NCBI GenBank assembly: GCA_964646815.1
Contig: CAZYFH010000003.1
Span: 62,001-126,000 of the forward strand
Source of the DNA: CAZYFH01 sp964646815
GTDB lineage: Bacteria; Acidobacteriota; Vicinamibacteria; Vicinamibacterales; UBA8438
Direction: 5' to 3'
DNA length: 64,000 nt
In this document: positions 7,387 through 16,199 of the stretch, in pieces
How the letters are laid out: every line of letters begins with the position of its first letter
How positions within the stretch are numbered: position 1 is the first letter of the stretch
Translations under genes and position numbers: made by a program
The notes under the pieces: model-generated
What the model saw: the letters and a program-made list of their open reading frames with translations, nothing else
Told to the model about the DNA's origin: nothing
Databases searched by the model: none

Positions 7387-9893
7387 GACTGTGATCTCCG
7401 CATCTGAAACGGCCGGCTCTCCACGACGCCCATGATAAGCGAGGAAAACCGATAGTCGCTACGGGCGGCGATCCTCGTGATCTGGCGCACGACCGGCGCA
7501 TCTGCGAGCTCCATGCCGCGTCCCAACGCGTAGGTCAGCAGCTTCTCGGTGAACGTCGTGACGAAGTCCTCGGTGCGACCAGCCAGGGCGCGCCGCAAAC
7601 CCTCGGAGCCCTCGAAGGTGCTGCCGTCCGGCAGCGTCCCCGACACGTCGAGCGGCAGGTTGGCCTCGCTCACCGTGCGCCACCGGCCTACCGCGTCGAA
7701 GTTCTCGAGCGCCAGTCCTAGCGGGTCCATCTGCGCGTGACACACAGCGCAGCTCGGATTCACCCGGTGTTGCTCCATACGTTCGCGCATCGACAGCACC
7801 TGGCCATCAGTACTCGTCTCCTCCAGCTCTGGCACGTCCGCCGGGGGCGGCGGGGGCGGCACGCCGATGATGTTCTCCAGAATCCACTTGCCGCGCAGAA
7901 CCGGCGAGGTCCGGTTCGCATAGGACGTCGCCGTCAGCAGGCTCGCGTGCCCCAGCACGCCGCCACGATGTCCATCCGGCAGAGTCACAGGTCTGAAATG
8001 GCTGCCATAGACCGTCGGGATGCCGTAATGCCGAGCCAGGCGTTCGTTGAGGAATGTCGTGTTCGAGGTCAGAAACTCGCCGACGCTGCGATCCTCACGG
8101 ATCACGTTCTCGAAGAAAAGTTCCGTCTCGCGGCGCATCGCATGACGCAGGTTCTCGTTGAAGTCGGGAAACTGAATCGGGTCGGGTGCCGTAGAGGCCA
8201 GATTACGTAGATACAGCCACTGCCCTCCGAAATTGGAAACAAGTGCGTCCGACCGCTCGTCCCGCAGCATCCGTCGCACCTGTTGCTCCAGCACGCCCGG
8301 ATCCCTCAACCGGCCTCCTTCGGCCACATCGAGGAGCTCGTCGTCCGGAATGCTGCTCCAGAGAAAGAACGACAGTCGCGACGCCAGCTCAAGGTCGCCG
8401 AGGGCATTTACGGTATCGGGCTCGCCGTCCACCGGGTCGCGCTCGACGCGAAACAGAAACGCGGGACTGACCAGCATCCGCTGCACCGCCCGTCCGATGC
8501 CCGCATCGAAGCTGCCCTCGGCGCGCCCGGTCCGATAGAACGCCAGCAACCGCGCCATATCCGCCTCGGTGACGGGGCGTCGATACGCGCGGTGCGCCAG
8601 CGTGCTGAGGATCTGACTGGCACAGGCCGCTTCGTCGTCTGGCTGAGCCGGACGGCACACGAAGATACGACGCCGACTCGGCGTGTCTCCCGGTCCCGTG
8701 GCGCCGTAGGGTCCGCCGATGGCGACGCTCCGGATGTGCGGCTGTCCAGCGATGTCAACCGGGTCGATATAGCTTCGCAGTAATGGCTGCAGGACACCGC
8801 CGGCCTGCGCTGCAGTCTTCTTCAGAAACGTCACGGTGACCGTGCGCGGGCCCGCCTTTACCGGGAGCCGGATCTCCAGAGCCGCATCCGCGGTCATCGA
8901 GTAGGCCAGCGCCGACTCCCGCGCGGCCTGTCGCGCCGCCTCGGCATCTTCGCTGCCGTCGTTGTCGTCGCCTTCCGGGTCGTCGGACTCGTTGGTCTGA
9001 TCCCCGCCAATCGTGAACAGCGCGACCCGCTCACCGTCCACACTGACCTCGATCTGGTGTGGCTCGGACAGACCGCGGATCGTATCGACGACGGTCCGCA
9101 GCAGCCGCACCTGAATGACATACTCGCCGTCGAGTGGGAACTGATGACGCACGGCGATGCCGCCGCGCGTTCCCAGTGGCAATCCTTCGATATGCTCGTC
9201 CTGCGTGAGCATCGTCGGAACGAGATAGGTCTCAATGGCCGGGGTGATGACGGAGCTTCCCACAGCCAAGCGGCTGATGTTGCGCGCCGCGGACAGATAA
9301 CGTTCCATCAGCAACGGGGACACGCCCAACACGTCGGCGATGTTGTCGAAACCGTAGCTGGCATTGTCGGGTGGAAGCAGGGAGGCGACGTCCACATCCA
9401 ACGCGAGCAGATCGCGGACGACGTTGGCGTATTCGGCGCGATTGAGACGATGGAAGATCGGCGTCCGAGGGAGGTCGGACCGGGCCGCCCACGCGACGTC
9501 GAGCTCCCCTTCGAGCCGCGCGAGAAACTCGTCGCGCATGGCGTCATCCGGCCGCGGACGACCTGAGGGCGGCATGATGCCGGCACGCAGCTTGCGGGCG
9601 ACCTTCTCCCAGGTCTCGGGGTCCGCGGCCACGTTGGACGGGTCGAGCGTATCGAGGGTCAGCCCCGCGGCACGCAACTGGCCAACCAGCGCGGTGGGTG
9701 CCGAACCTTCGCCGCGGACCAGACGCTCGTTGTGGCAGGCGACGCAGTACTGATCTAGCAAGACACGGGACGCCGGAGCATCGGCATCTAACGCTCGCCC
9801 CGTCTGCGGCTGCGGACTCGCGGCCGAGGCGGCGGATGCCACCGCCATCCACACCGCGAACAGCACACCCCGGCGTCCTGTCATCAAGCCCAT
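7383..9893 (-). CDS. DUF1592-type cytochrome-domain protein (DUF1587/1592/1588/1585)
   Basis: 836 aa from ATG 9893; a TTG at 9914 is possible. A signal peptide ends near ASAASPQPQ. The mature protein starts with a planctomycete-type cytochrome c motif, CVACHNE. DUF1587 (FHRLNRAEYANVVRDLL), a carbohydrate-binding-like insert, DUF1595, DUF1592 (LASRLSFFLWSSIPDD), DUF1588 (TSNTTFLNERLARHYG) and DUF1585 (TEKLLTYALGRGMELAD) follow in order. A second CAVCH motif lies before DUF1585. Two possible heme sites suggest a periplasmic electron-transfer or oxidoreductase role. The insert contains a strongly acidic run (about 300-325). Upstream partner of the DUF1552 gene in one operon. Confidence 0.87.
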   Translation of the reverse strand: MGLMTGRRGVLFAVWMAVASAASAASPQPQTGRALDADAPASRVLLDQYCVACHNERLVRGEGSAPTALVGQLRAAGLTLDTLDPSNVAADPETWEKVARKLRAGIMPPSGRPRPDDAMRDEFLARLEGELDVAWAARSDLPRTPIFHRLNRAEYANVVRDLLALDVDVASLLPPDNASYGFDNIADVLGVSPLLMERYLSAARNISRLAVGSSVITPAIETYLVPTMLTQDEHIEGLPLGTRGGIAVRHQFPLDGEYVIQVRLLRTVVDTIRGLSEPHQIEVSVDGERVALFTIGGDQTNESDDPEGDDNDGSEDAEAARQAARESALAYSMTADAALEIRLPVKAGPRTVTVTFLKKTAAQAGGVLQPLLRSYIDPVDIAGQPHIRSVAIGGPYGATGPGDTPSRRRIFVCRPAQPDDEAACASQILSTLAHRAYRRPVTEADMARLLAFYRTGRAEGSFDAGIGRAVQRMLVSPAFLFRVERDPVDGEPDTVNALGDLELASRLSFFLWSSIPDDELLDVAEGGRLRDPGVLEQQVRRMLRDERSDALVSNFGGQWLYLRNLASTAPDPIQFPDFNENLRHAMRRETELFFENVIREDRSVGEFLTSNTTFLNERLARHYGIPTVYGSHFRPVTLPDGHRGGVLGHASLLTATSYANRTSPVLRGKWILENIIGVPPPPPPADVPELEETSTDGQVLSMRERMEQHRVNPSCAVCHAQMDPLGLALENFDAVGRWRTVSEANLPLDVSGTLPDGSTFEGSEGLRRALAGRTEDFVTTFTEKLLTYALGRGMELADAPVVRQITRIAARSDYRFSSLIMGVVESRPFQMRRSQS

Positions 9894-10020
9894 GCGGCGC
9901 CTGTTCACTGTCAAGATCGGCCCAACTAATGTTCCCTCTAAATCTGAGTCATTGTAGCTATACTGCGTTGGGTCGCGTCAATCGCGACGCCTCGGGACCT
10001 CGCGCCCAGGGAACCACGAG
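9894..10020. promoter_or_regulatory. Divergent intergenic region
   Basis: 127 bp separate the start of the leftward DUF1592 gene from the ankyrin gene. Both promoters must lie here, so the three genes are probably co-regulated. A stretch around 9932-9962 is AT-rich for this genome (AATGTTCCCTCTAAAT, then CATTGTAGCTATACT) and is the likeliest promoter core. No -35/-10 pair was assigned with confidence. Confidence 0.35.
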
Positions 10021-11535
10021 ATGAGCAGAATGCGCGTGTGCGTAGGCTTGGTGTGCCCTCTTGTCCTGACGTCCAGTATCGCGGCAGACGGGGCTGACCT
10101 ACGGCTCGTCGACGCCGTCCAAAACCGCAACATCGCGGCCGCCCGGACCCTCTTACAGGAGGGCGTGCCGGTCGACGCCACGCAACCGGACGGCACGACG
10201 GCCCTGCACTGGGCCGCCCGCTGGAACCAGCCGGGCATCGTGACGTCACTACTTCAAGCCGGAGCCGATGTCGACGCAGCAAACCGCTACGGGGTCACCC
10301 CGCTCTCGCTGGCCTGCATGAACGGGAGCGTCTCGGTCGTCGCCACGCTCCTTGCCGCGGGCGCCGATCCGAACACACGCACGCCCGAGGGCGAGATGCC
10401 ACTCATGACCGCCGCCCGCACCGGAAACGCGGACGTCGTACGGCTCCTGCTTGGCAGCGGAGCCGACATCGACGCTACCGAGAACTGGCGCGGGCAGAAC
10501 GCTCTCATGTGGGCGACGGCCGAGAAGAACGCCGCAGCCGCGCAAGCGCTGATCGACTACGGCGCCGACGTCGGAGCCAGGGCGGAGGCGGGGATGACCG
10601 CCTTGCTGTTTGCGGCGCGGGCGGGCGACATCGACACCGTACGGACCTTGCTGGCGGGCGGCGCCGACATCAATGAGACCGCGGAGGACGCCGTCAAGAC
10701 GCGGCCCCGGCGGGCCGCCGCGGACACCGAGAAACAGAACCCCGCCGCCCAGCCAGCACCACCACGGCTGGGGTCGAGTGTGCTGGCGACGGCCCTCGCC
10801 AATGCCCACTACGACCTCGCAGGCTGGCTCGTCGACCAAGGAGCCGACCTCAGCGTCGATGGCCCGCGAGGCACGGCGCTGCACGGGTTGGTGCGCAGCC
10901 GAAACTGCGAGCGCACGGCCCTGCCCTGCCCGACGCACACGAGCACACTGGACACGCTGGTCCTGGCCGAGATGCTCCTGACTCTTGGCGCCGACGTGAA
11001 CGCGCGCATGACCGAGAAGCCCCCGACAAAGGGCACCTACGACTACAACTACATGAGCCTCGTCGGCGCAACGCCGTTCTTCCTAGCCGTCAAGGCCGCT
11101 GACACGGCAATGATGCGTCTCTTGCTCGACCACGGCGCCGACCCGACGATCGGCAACGAGGACCAGACGACGCCGCTGCTGGTAGCAGCAGGTATCGGTT
11201 TTATCGAAGGGCAGATCCCAGCATCTGAAGCCCAGGCGCTCCAGGCGGTCGAGATGATCGTGGAGCGCGGCGAGGACGTCAACACCTCGAACACGGTGCA
11301 TGAAACCGCGTTGCACGGCGCGGCCTACCGTGGCGCGAACTCCATCGCGCAGTACCTGATCGACCACGGCGCCAGACTCGACGCCAAGGACGAGCAGGGC
11401 CGGATGCCGGTGAACATCGCCGACGGAGCCATTGCCGGTCCGTACTTCAGGGCCCACGACGAGACGGCGGCGCTGCTACGCGAGCTGATGGGGCCGAGCG
11501 CGCCGCCACGACCGACCTCACAGGGCGCGCGCTGA
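10021..11535 (+). CDS. Secreted ankyrin-repeat protein
   Basis: 504 aa. A signal peptide (residues 1-20, ending SIAADGA) is followed by about ten ankyrin repeats, recognisable by TALHWAAR, TPLSLACMNG, MPLMTAARTG, TALLFAARAG, TPFFLAVKAAD and TALHGAAYRG. A Pro/Ala/Arg-rich linker (about 222-245) splits the array. Ankyrin repeats mediate protein-protein contacts; here the protein would act in the periplasm or outside the cell. Its place opposite the DUF1592-DUF1552 operon mirrors a recurrent cluster and suggests it binds one of those products. That partnership is inferred. Confidence 0.85.
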   Translation: MSRMRVCVGLVCPLVLTSSIAADGADLRLVDAVQNRNIAAARTLLQEGVPVDATQPDGTTALHWAARWNQPGIVTSLLQAGADVDAANRYGVTPLSLACMNGSVSVVATLLAAGADPNTRTPEGEMPLMTAARTGNADVVRLLLGSGADIDATENWRGQNALMWATAEKNAAAAQALIDYGADVGARAEAGMTALLFAARAGDIDTVRTLLAGGADINETAEDAVKTRPRRAAADTEKQNPAAQPAPPRLGSSVLATALANAHYDLAGWLVDQGADLSVDGPRGTALHGLVRSRNCERTALPCPTHTSTLDTLVLAEMLLTLGADVNARMTEKPPTKGTYDYNYMSLVGATPFFLAVKAADTAMMRLLLDHGADPTIGNEDQTTPLLVAAGIGFIEGQIPASEAQALQAVEMIVERGEDVNTSNTVHETALHGAAYRGANSIAQYLIDHGARLDAKDEQGRMPVNIADGAIAGPYFRAHDETAALLRELMGPSAPPRPTSQGAR

Positions 11536-11544
11536 GGCTTCACG

Positions 11545-11745
11545 AGGCCCCTTCCACCGCGACGATGAAGTTGATCTTCGACGCGCCTTCGCGCAGCTTC
11601 TTCGCTTCCTGATACGTATCGGAGTACCAGAACTCCATCACGGCGGCCATGGAGGTGAACTTCTCGATCGTTATGCCTTCCTCGTAAGGCCACCCCCTTC
11701 CAGCACCGTAACCTTCGGACTCCTGGCGACGATCTCTAGCAAGAC
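11545..11745 (-). pseudogene. Frameshifted DUF1330-family remnant
   Basis: Two frames join into a DUF1330 C-terminal half. RSPKVTVLEGG, encoded near 11690-11725, continues after a frame change as WPYEEGITIEKFTSMAAV and then FWYSDTYQEAKKLREGA to the stop. The shift falls in a run of five G residues (GAAGGGGGTGG on the minus strand); one extra G restores one continuous frame. The N-terminal half is not recognisable upstream, so this is a truncated as well as frameshifted gene, not only a sequencing slip. DUF1330 proteins are small ferredoxin-like-fold proteins of unknown role. Confidence 0.6.
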
Positions 11746-11890
11746 CGAACGTGCGCCTATAGCCCGAGAACGTAGATCGCTCGGACGGGCCCATGCGCGC
11801 CGAACGAGGCCGGCTGCGTTTGATTTCGTTCTCGATCCCGTTCGAGGCCGATTCCAGCGGCTCGAGCGGCTAAATTGCATCTGACCCTAA

Positions 11891-12205
11891 ACGGTTCTGC
11901 GTAGGAGATTTGCCCTTCGTTATTCAGCGCACTGCTATCGTGCCGCGTTCGAACGCTCGGCCTACGACGCGATGATCAACTACTATCGCGCGGGTTCCGG
12001 TGGCGCCAACCGACAGGGGGTGTCGAACATGGAAATGCTTGTGTTGCAGTTCCACGGCATGCTGGATACTGCGGTCGACAAGGACGGTTTGATACGGACC
12101 TGGGAATGGATCGACGCGGACTATACGCTCGTGACGCTACCCGACGTGGGTCACTGGGGCCAGCAGGACGGTGCGGGGGTGTTCACCACGACAATGCGGT
12201 GGTGA
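11891..12205 (+). pseudogene. C-terminal fragment of an alpha/beta hydrolase
   Basis: An open frame without its own start encodes AYDAMINYYRAG, then VLQFHGMLDTAVDKDG and LVTLPDVGHWGQQD, the C-terminal third of an epoxide-hydrolase-like alpha/beta hydrolase carrying the acid (D in HGMLDTAVD) and His (GHW) regions. The nucleophile half is absent. The frame is closed upstream by a stop at 11888, so nothing longer is encoded. With the DUF1330 remnant beside it, this marks a zone of gene loss. Confidence 0.6.
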
Positions 12206-12254
12206 CTTGAGAGTCGACCGTAGCGACATACATACAAGCGAAGAGGAGGACATC

Positions 12255-13130
12255 ATGAGAGCACGCACCTACGTCGGAGCCGGACTGGCGACCGCCTTGG
12301 TCGTCTGCTCCGCGAACGCGTACGCCGAGATCAGAGCTGACGTCATCTACGGCCACAAGGACGGCATGGCGCTGGTCTATGACGTCTTCGAGCCCGCAGT
12401 GTCGAATGGCGCTGGCGTGGTGCGCATGGTCTCGGGCGGCTGGTTTTCTGTTTGGGTCGACCCAGCGGAGCGGATGTCCTCCTTCGAGCCACTCCTCGCG
12501 GAAGGATTCACGGTGTTCGCTGTTCATCATGGCAGCGCGCCCCGTTTCAAGGTCCCAGATGCGGTCTCTGATGTCCGCGCGGCACTTCGTCACATTCGCG
12601 CCCACGCGACCGACTACGGCGTCGACGCGGACCGCCTCGGGGTCTGGGGTGGCAGTGCCGGCGGTCACTTGTCCCTGATGTTGGGCCTCGACTCGGAAGG
12701 GGTGCCGGCCTCCGCGGCGAAGGACCGACCTCGACTCGGTCCGCACTATCGCGCGAGCAACGTCGACGCCGACGTGGCAGCGGTGGTAGCGTACTACCCA
12801 CCGGTCGATCTGAGAGAACGGGTCGGTCCGAACGAGCGCTTTCCAGCGCTGGATTTCGGAGCGGATCAGGCCGCGGCTATCTCGCCGCTTCTGTTCGTGA
12901 CGGCAGACGACCCGCCGACCCTGCTGATTCATGGCGATGAGGATGAGCTCGTTCCGTTGGCCGACAGCGAAGTTCTGACCGCCGCCTTCAAGAAGATCGG
13001 GGTGAACCACGAGCTGCTGGTGATCCAGGGAGGCGACCACGGGTTTCGGAACCCTGACCACCGCGCGGAGGCCACGGTGGCGATGGTCGCTTGGTTCAAG
13101 CGGCATCTGATGCCCCGCGACTCAGACTGA
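12255..13130 (+). CDS. Secreted alpha/beta hydrolase (esterase-like)
   Basis: 291 aa. Start ATG 12255 follows a GAGGAGGA ribosome site by 4 nt. A signal peptide (MRARTYVGAGLATALVV to about NAYAE) exports it. The alpha/beta hydrolase triad is visible: nucleophile Ser in VWGGSAGGHLS, the acid in HGDEDELVP and His in GGDHGF. The fold and length fit the BD-FAE/acetyl-esterase group. It probably hydrolyses a small ester or lactone outside the cytoplasm; substrate unknown. It stands alone on the plus strand, after a remnant of another hydrolase. Confidence 0.8.
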   Translation: MRARTYVGAGLATALVVCSANAYAEIRADVIYGHKDGMALVYDVFEPAVSNGAGVVRMVSGGWFSVWVDPAERMSSFEPLLAEGFTVFAVHHGSAPRFKVPDAVSDVRAALRHIRAHATDYGVDADRLGVWGGSAGGHLSLMLGLDSEGVPASAAKDRPRLGPHYRASNVDADVAAVVAYYPPVDLRERVGPNERFPALDFGADQAAAISPLLFVTADDPPTLLIHGDEDELVPLADSEVLTAAFKKIGVNHELLVIQGGDHGFRNPDHRAEATVAMVAWFKRHLMPRDSD

Positions 13131-13143
13131 TGTCCGCGTGCCG

Positions 13144-13160
13144 GGGGGCGTCAGGCCCCC
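13144..13160. terminator. Short GC hairpin after the esterase gene
   Basis: GGGGGC and GCCCCC form a 6-bp stem around a 5-nt loop, 14 bp past the esterase stop and just before the Rieske gene. No U-run follows. It may slow or end transcription, or structure the leader of the next gene. Confidence 0.3.
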
Positions 13161-13169
13161 AACGCACGA

Positions 13170-14042
13170 ATGATCTCCGCCATGTCCATGCAGGTTGGCT
13201 ATCGCAAGCGGATTCCCTATCCGTTCGAGCGTGTGCTGGCTCAGTATTTCGACCTCGAGCATTTCGAGACGGTCCATCCCAGAACACTGGGTCACTGCCG
13301 GGTGCTGGAGGTCGTCGGGAAACGCATCCTGTTCGAGCAGCGATGGCCGTCGTGGATGGGCGTGCGGCTGCGGACTGTGATCGAGCAGGTGTGGCTGCCG
13401 CCCGACCGGATTCGCATTCGCTTCCTGCGCGGGTTTCTGCGCGGCGTGGCTGTGTCGACGCACCTCACTACGAGTGATGAGGAGACCCTGATCGAGGAGG
13501 TCTACCGGTTGCCCGTGATCCCGGACTGGTCATGGTTGCGCCCTCTGGTGGGCCGCGTGGTCGAGACGGGCGCGGGCCATATCTGGCAGGAGGACCTCGC
13601 CGTCGAGCTGTGCCATGGTGGATGGCCCGGAGTGCCGGAGCAGGACCTGACGATTGCCGGGCGCGCTGAGTCGTACGACCCATACCGGACGGGTGATCGC
13701 CCGCGCTGGCTCCGAGTGGCCGAGCAGGCGGAAGTGGCGGAGGGTCGGCCGCGGACGGTCGAGATTGCTGGGCGGACCGTTGTGCTCTGGCGGCACCAGG
13801 GACGGCTCCACGCCCTCGACAATCGTTGTCCGCACACCGGGGGGCCGTTGTCGCTGGGATGGGTCGAGGACGACTGCGTCGTGTGTCCGTGGCACGGATC
13901 CCGTTTCATGTTGGACTCTGGTCGGCCATGTGGCGGACCAGCAGAGGAGTCGGTCACGGCGTATCCGGCCCGGTTCAACGGAGGCGGGATCCTCATCCAG
14001 TTCCCTGGGGTCAGTGGCTCTGTCGACCAACGGGATCAATGA
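13170..14042 (+). CDS. SRPBCC-like domain fused to a Rieske [2Fe-2S] domain
   Basis: 290 aa. Residues 8-165 look like a START/SRPBCC ligand-binding fold (PYPFERVLAQYFDLEHFETVHP, then alternating beta strands). Residues 175-280 are a Rieske ferredoxin domain with C220-P-H222 and C239-P-W-H242 cluster ligands (CPHTGGPLSLG, CPWHG). In ring-hydroxylating oxygenases the order is Rieske first and SRPBCC/catalytic second; here it is reversed, and the 2-His-1-Asp iron site of those enzymes is not evident. Possible roles are a self-contained electron carrier with a hydrophobic pocket, or an oxygenase partner. ATG at 13185 or 13191 are alternative starts. Confidence 0.72.
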   Translation: MISAMSMQVGYRKRIPYPFERVLAQYFDLEHFETVHPRTLGHCRVLEVVGKRILFEQRWPSWMGVRLRTVIEQVWLPPDRIRIRFLRGFLRGVAVSTHLTTSDEETLIEEVYRLPVIPDWSWLRPLVGRVVETGAGHIWQEDLAVELCHGGWPGVPEQDLTIAGRAESYDPYRTGDRPRWLRVAEQAEVAEGRPRTVEIAGRTVVLWRHQGRLHALDNRCPHTGGPLSLGWVEDDCVVCPWHGSRFMLDSGRPCGGPAEESVTAYPARFNGGGILIQFPGVSGSVDQRDQ

Positions 14043-14229
14043 CAGGATCGGAGCGCAGTAGTAGGTTCAAGGCTTTCCACGACTTAGGGGCGGTGACGAG
14101 ACGGCAGGAGGGCTCCGATCGACCGACCGCTAACCATTCAATCTGCAAACGACATCAACCTGTCACGGACGGGATGAACTCGAGATGGCACGCCGACCCA
14201 GTCCTCCGGCACCACCAGATGCCACGTAG

Positions 14230-14660
14230 TTTCGGCGCGTAGGAGACGTCGACAGCACCATCGTTAAGCTGCGGCATCGTATTCGTGAGGTTGAGCTGCT
14301 TCAGGTGGACGACGTGGCACACGATGATGCCCGCGTCCAAAACGTGGAAAACAGCATCAGCGACACGATCCACTCGGTTTTCGGGACCAACTCGCAATAG
14401 TTCAATCGCCATAAATTTTTCCAGATCGACGACAGCGGTTCAATTGCTTCCGGAATGTGGGATGGTCCCCGCGCCGTGGAGGCGGCGCACCAGGAGCAGT
14501 TTGTCGAGCACTTTCCTGCCGCGATTACCGAGATTCAAGGATTGATTGGCTGGCTTGTAGAACTACGAGCTGATCTGCCAGAGCCAGAAGTCGTTCCACG
14601 TGTGGCCTTCGAGGGCCAAAACTTTCATCCAGCGGTCGCAGGAGCAGCCGCGGAGTGTGG
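14230..14660 (+). pseudogene. Remnant resembling the N-terminal half of a TIGR02391 (Ymh) protein
   Basis: One frame reads as a helical segment (STIVKLRHRIREVELLQVDDV, NVENSISDTIHSVFGTNSQ), meets a TAG near 14398, then continues FNRHKFFQIDDSG, HFPAAITEIQGLIGWLVELR and VAFEGQNFHPAVAGAAAE. The last segment resembles the start of the conserved region in TIGR02391-type proteins (F..HP.I...A). Everything after it is lost. No start codon opens the frame and a stop interrupts it. Identification is by eye and tentative; TIGR02391 proteins are often linked to mobile and defence loci. Confidence 0.4.
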
Positions 14661-14666
14661 ACGACC

Positions 14667-15332
14667 ATGCGTAGGCCGCGTTATTCCGCCGAGCCGACCG
14701 ACCGAGCCGCCTTCACGAAGCGGCGCGACCGCTCCTACACGGCCTGGGCGGGTGTGTACGACGCGGCTGTGCGCCGCTTGCCGATCTGGAAGACCTGGCT
14801 ACGACACGCCCTCCCACAGATCACCGGGCCGCGCGTTCTCGAAGTGTCGGTGGGAACGGGGTGCCTGCTCACGCAGTACGCAGATCAGGTGGACGCGTGC
14901 GCCATGGACCTCAACTACCGCATGTTGGAGATCACGCGCCGTAACCTCGCGCGTACCCGAGGCGCGGCTCGACTACTGCAAGCGAACGTTGAGCTCCTCC
15001 CGTATCGTGACGGATCATTTGACTCGGTCGTGAACACGATGGCGTTCTCCGGGTACCCGGATGGCCGACGAGCCCTCGCGGAGATGGCCAGAGTCCTTCG
15101 GTCAGACGGCAGACTAATCCTGGTCGACGTGGGCTATCCGCGCGATCGCAACTGGATCGGCATGACCCTGGCCACCCAGTGGATACGGACCGGAGATCTC
15201 ATCCGAGACATGGGCGGGCTCTTTGAGGGGTGCGACCTTACGTACACGGACGAGGAGATCGGCGGGTTCGGCAGCGTTCACCTCTACGTCGCCGCCAAAT
15301 CGAGTGTCTCAGGCTGTGCAGGTTCAAACTAA
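14667..15332 (+). CDS. UbiE-like class I SAM-dependent methyltransferase
   Basis: 221 aa from ATG 14667 (a GTG at 14655 is also possible). Motif I is present as RVLEVSVGTGCLLTQYA, with Ser-Val in place of the more usual GxGxG spacing. Motif II acid in ACAMDLNYRML, and the post-motif segment DGSFDSVVNTMAFSGYPDG, are typical of the Methyltransf_11/UbiE group. The N-terminal YTAWAGVYDAAVRR resembles phospholipid and quinone methyltransferases. Cytoplasmic, small-molecule or lipid substrate; no neighbour clarifies it. The gene begins where the decayed TIGR02391-like frame ends. Confidence 0.78.
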   Translation: MRRPRYSAEPTDRAAFTKRRDRSYTAWAGVYDAAVRRLPIWKTWLRHALPQITGPRVLEVSVGTGCLLTQYADQVDACAMDLNYRMLEITRRNLARTRGAARLLQANVELLPYRDGSFDSVVNTMAFSGYPDGRRALAEMARVLRSDGRLILVDVGYPRDRNWIGMTLATQWIRTGDLIRDMGGLFEGCDLTYTDEEIGGFGSVHLYVAAKSSVSGCAGSN

Positions 15333-15477
15333 TGGGGACCGATTGACGCTCTGAGATAAGAGAGATTTTGCCATCAGGGGAGAAGGTCCCCGTGACGAAT
15401 GCAAAGTCAGCAGAGAAGGTCGTCCAAGACGTCCGACGAAAGACCCGGCGTCGGTTCCTGGCGGAGAGAAGATTCGA

Positions 15478-15932
15478 ATTATCCGCGAAGGCCTGCGAAG
15501 CGAAGAACTTCGCGCCCGCCTTGGTCAGCATGATGTTCTCCAGCTACAGATCCCGGTAGACGATACCGTGCCGGTGCGCCTGTCCAACACGTCTACGATC
15601 TGGATGGCAACCTGGAGTGTCTGAGCCAGCGGCAACGCGCCCTGCTCCAGCCGCTCCCCGGCGAGATGCTCCATGACCAGGAAGTCGATGCCGTCCGAGC
15701 TGCCGATGTCGAAGACCTGGCAGATGTGGGGGTTCGAGAACGCGGCGACCGTCTTGGCTCCGCGCTCGAACCGCTGTTTCAGGTCGGGATCGGCGGCGAC
15801 GCGCTCGGAGAGCACCTTGATGGCAACGGTGCGGTCCAGGCGGGTATTCCTGGCCTTATAGACCTCACCCATCCCGCCCGCACCGAGGGGCGCATGGATC
15901 TCATAGGATCCGAGCGCGGTGCCTACTTCCAA
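15478..15932 (-). pseudogene. Ser/Thr protein kinase N-terminal lobe, frameshifted and interrupted (remnant 1)
   Basis: Starts as a normal acidobacterial kinase: GSYEIHAPLGAGGMGEVYKAR (glycine loop), TVAIKVL (catalytic Lys), ICQVFDIGSSDGIDFLVMEHL (hinge). After DVLDR the frame breaks. The next frame reads AHRHGIVYRDL, a TAG where the catalytic-loop Lys should be, then LENIMLTKAGAKFF. The DFG region and the rest of the kinase are not recognisable. Both a frameshift and a nonsense codon are present, so the gene is dead. The first frame alone would give a 135-residue product ending in unrelated sequence. Confidence 0.75.
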
Positions 15933-15941
15933 GGGTATCGG

Positions 15942-16199
15942 TCAGAACCAACTATCTCGTCTTCGCAGGTACGCTCTGATTCCCAGTGCGCACAACACCG
16001 AGACAAGTCCACCGACGCTGAATTGAAGAGCAACGTCCATCCCAATACCGTTTTGACCAGGACCAAGGGCGAGGAACACTCCGAAAAGAAAGAACGGAAA
16101 ACCAGCAATGAGCAGGATCAAGGCCATGAGAAGGAGGAAGGCATTCGTTCCTTTCGGGACTCTGCCGCGCTCCTGTGTCACTTTTCCGTCCAATGTCAT
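15942..16199 (-). CDS. Small two-helix membrane protein
   Basis: 85 aa. Two hydrophobic helices (AFLLLMALILLIAGFPFFLFGVFLAL and FSVGGLVSVLCALGIRAYL) joined by a short Gly/Asn-rich loop, with a charged N-terminus and a C-terminal YLRRRDSWF. No family recognised. The start ATG at 16199 overlaps the stop of a 31-codon upstream frame (kinase remnant 2) by ATGA, which could couple its translation. The gene looks intact among remnants, so it may be a recent neighbour or a genuine small membrane gene. Confidence 0.5.
   Translation of the reverse strand: MTLDGKVTQERGRVPKGTNAFLLLMALILLIAGFPFFLFGVFLALGPGQNGIGMDVALQFSVGGLVSVLCALGIRAYLRRRDSWF

Noticed and set aside
14155..14412. 85-codon minus-strand frame
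   Set aside because: Antisense to a plus-strand frame with better protein-like features (TIGR02391-like remnant).
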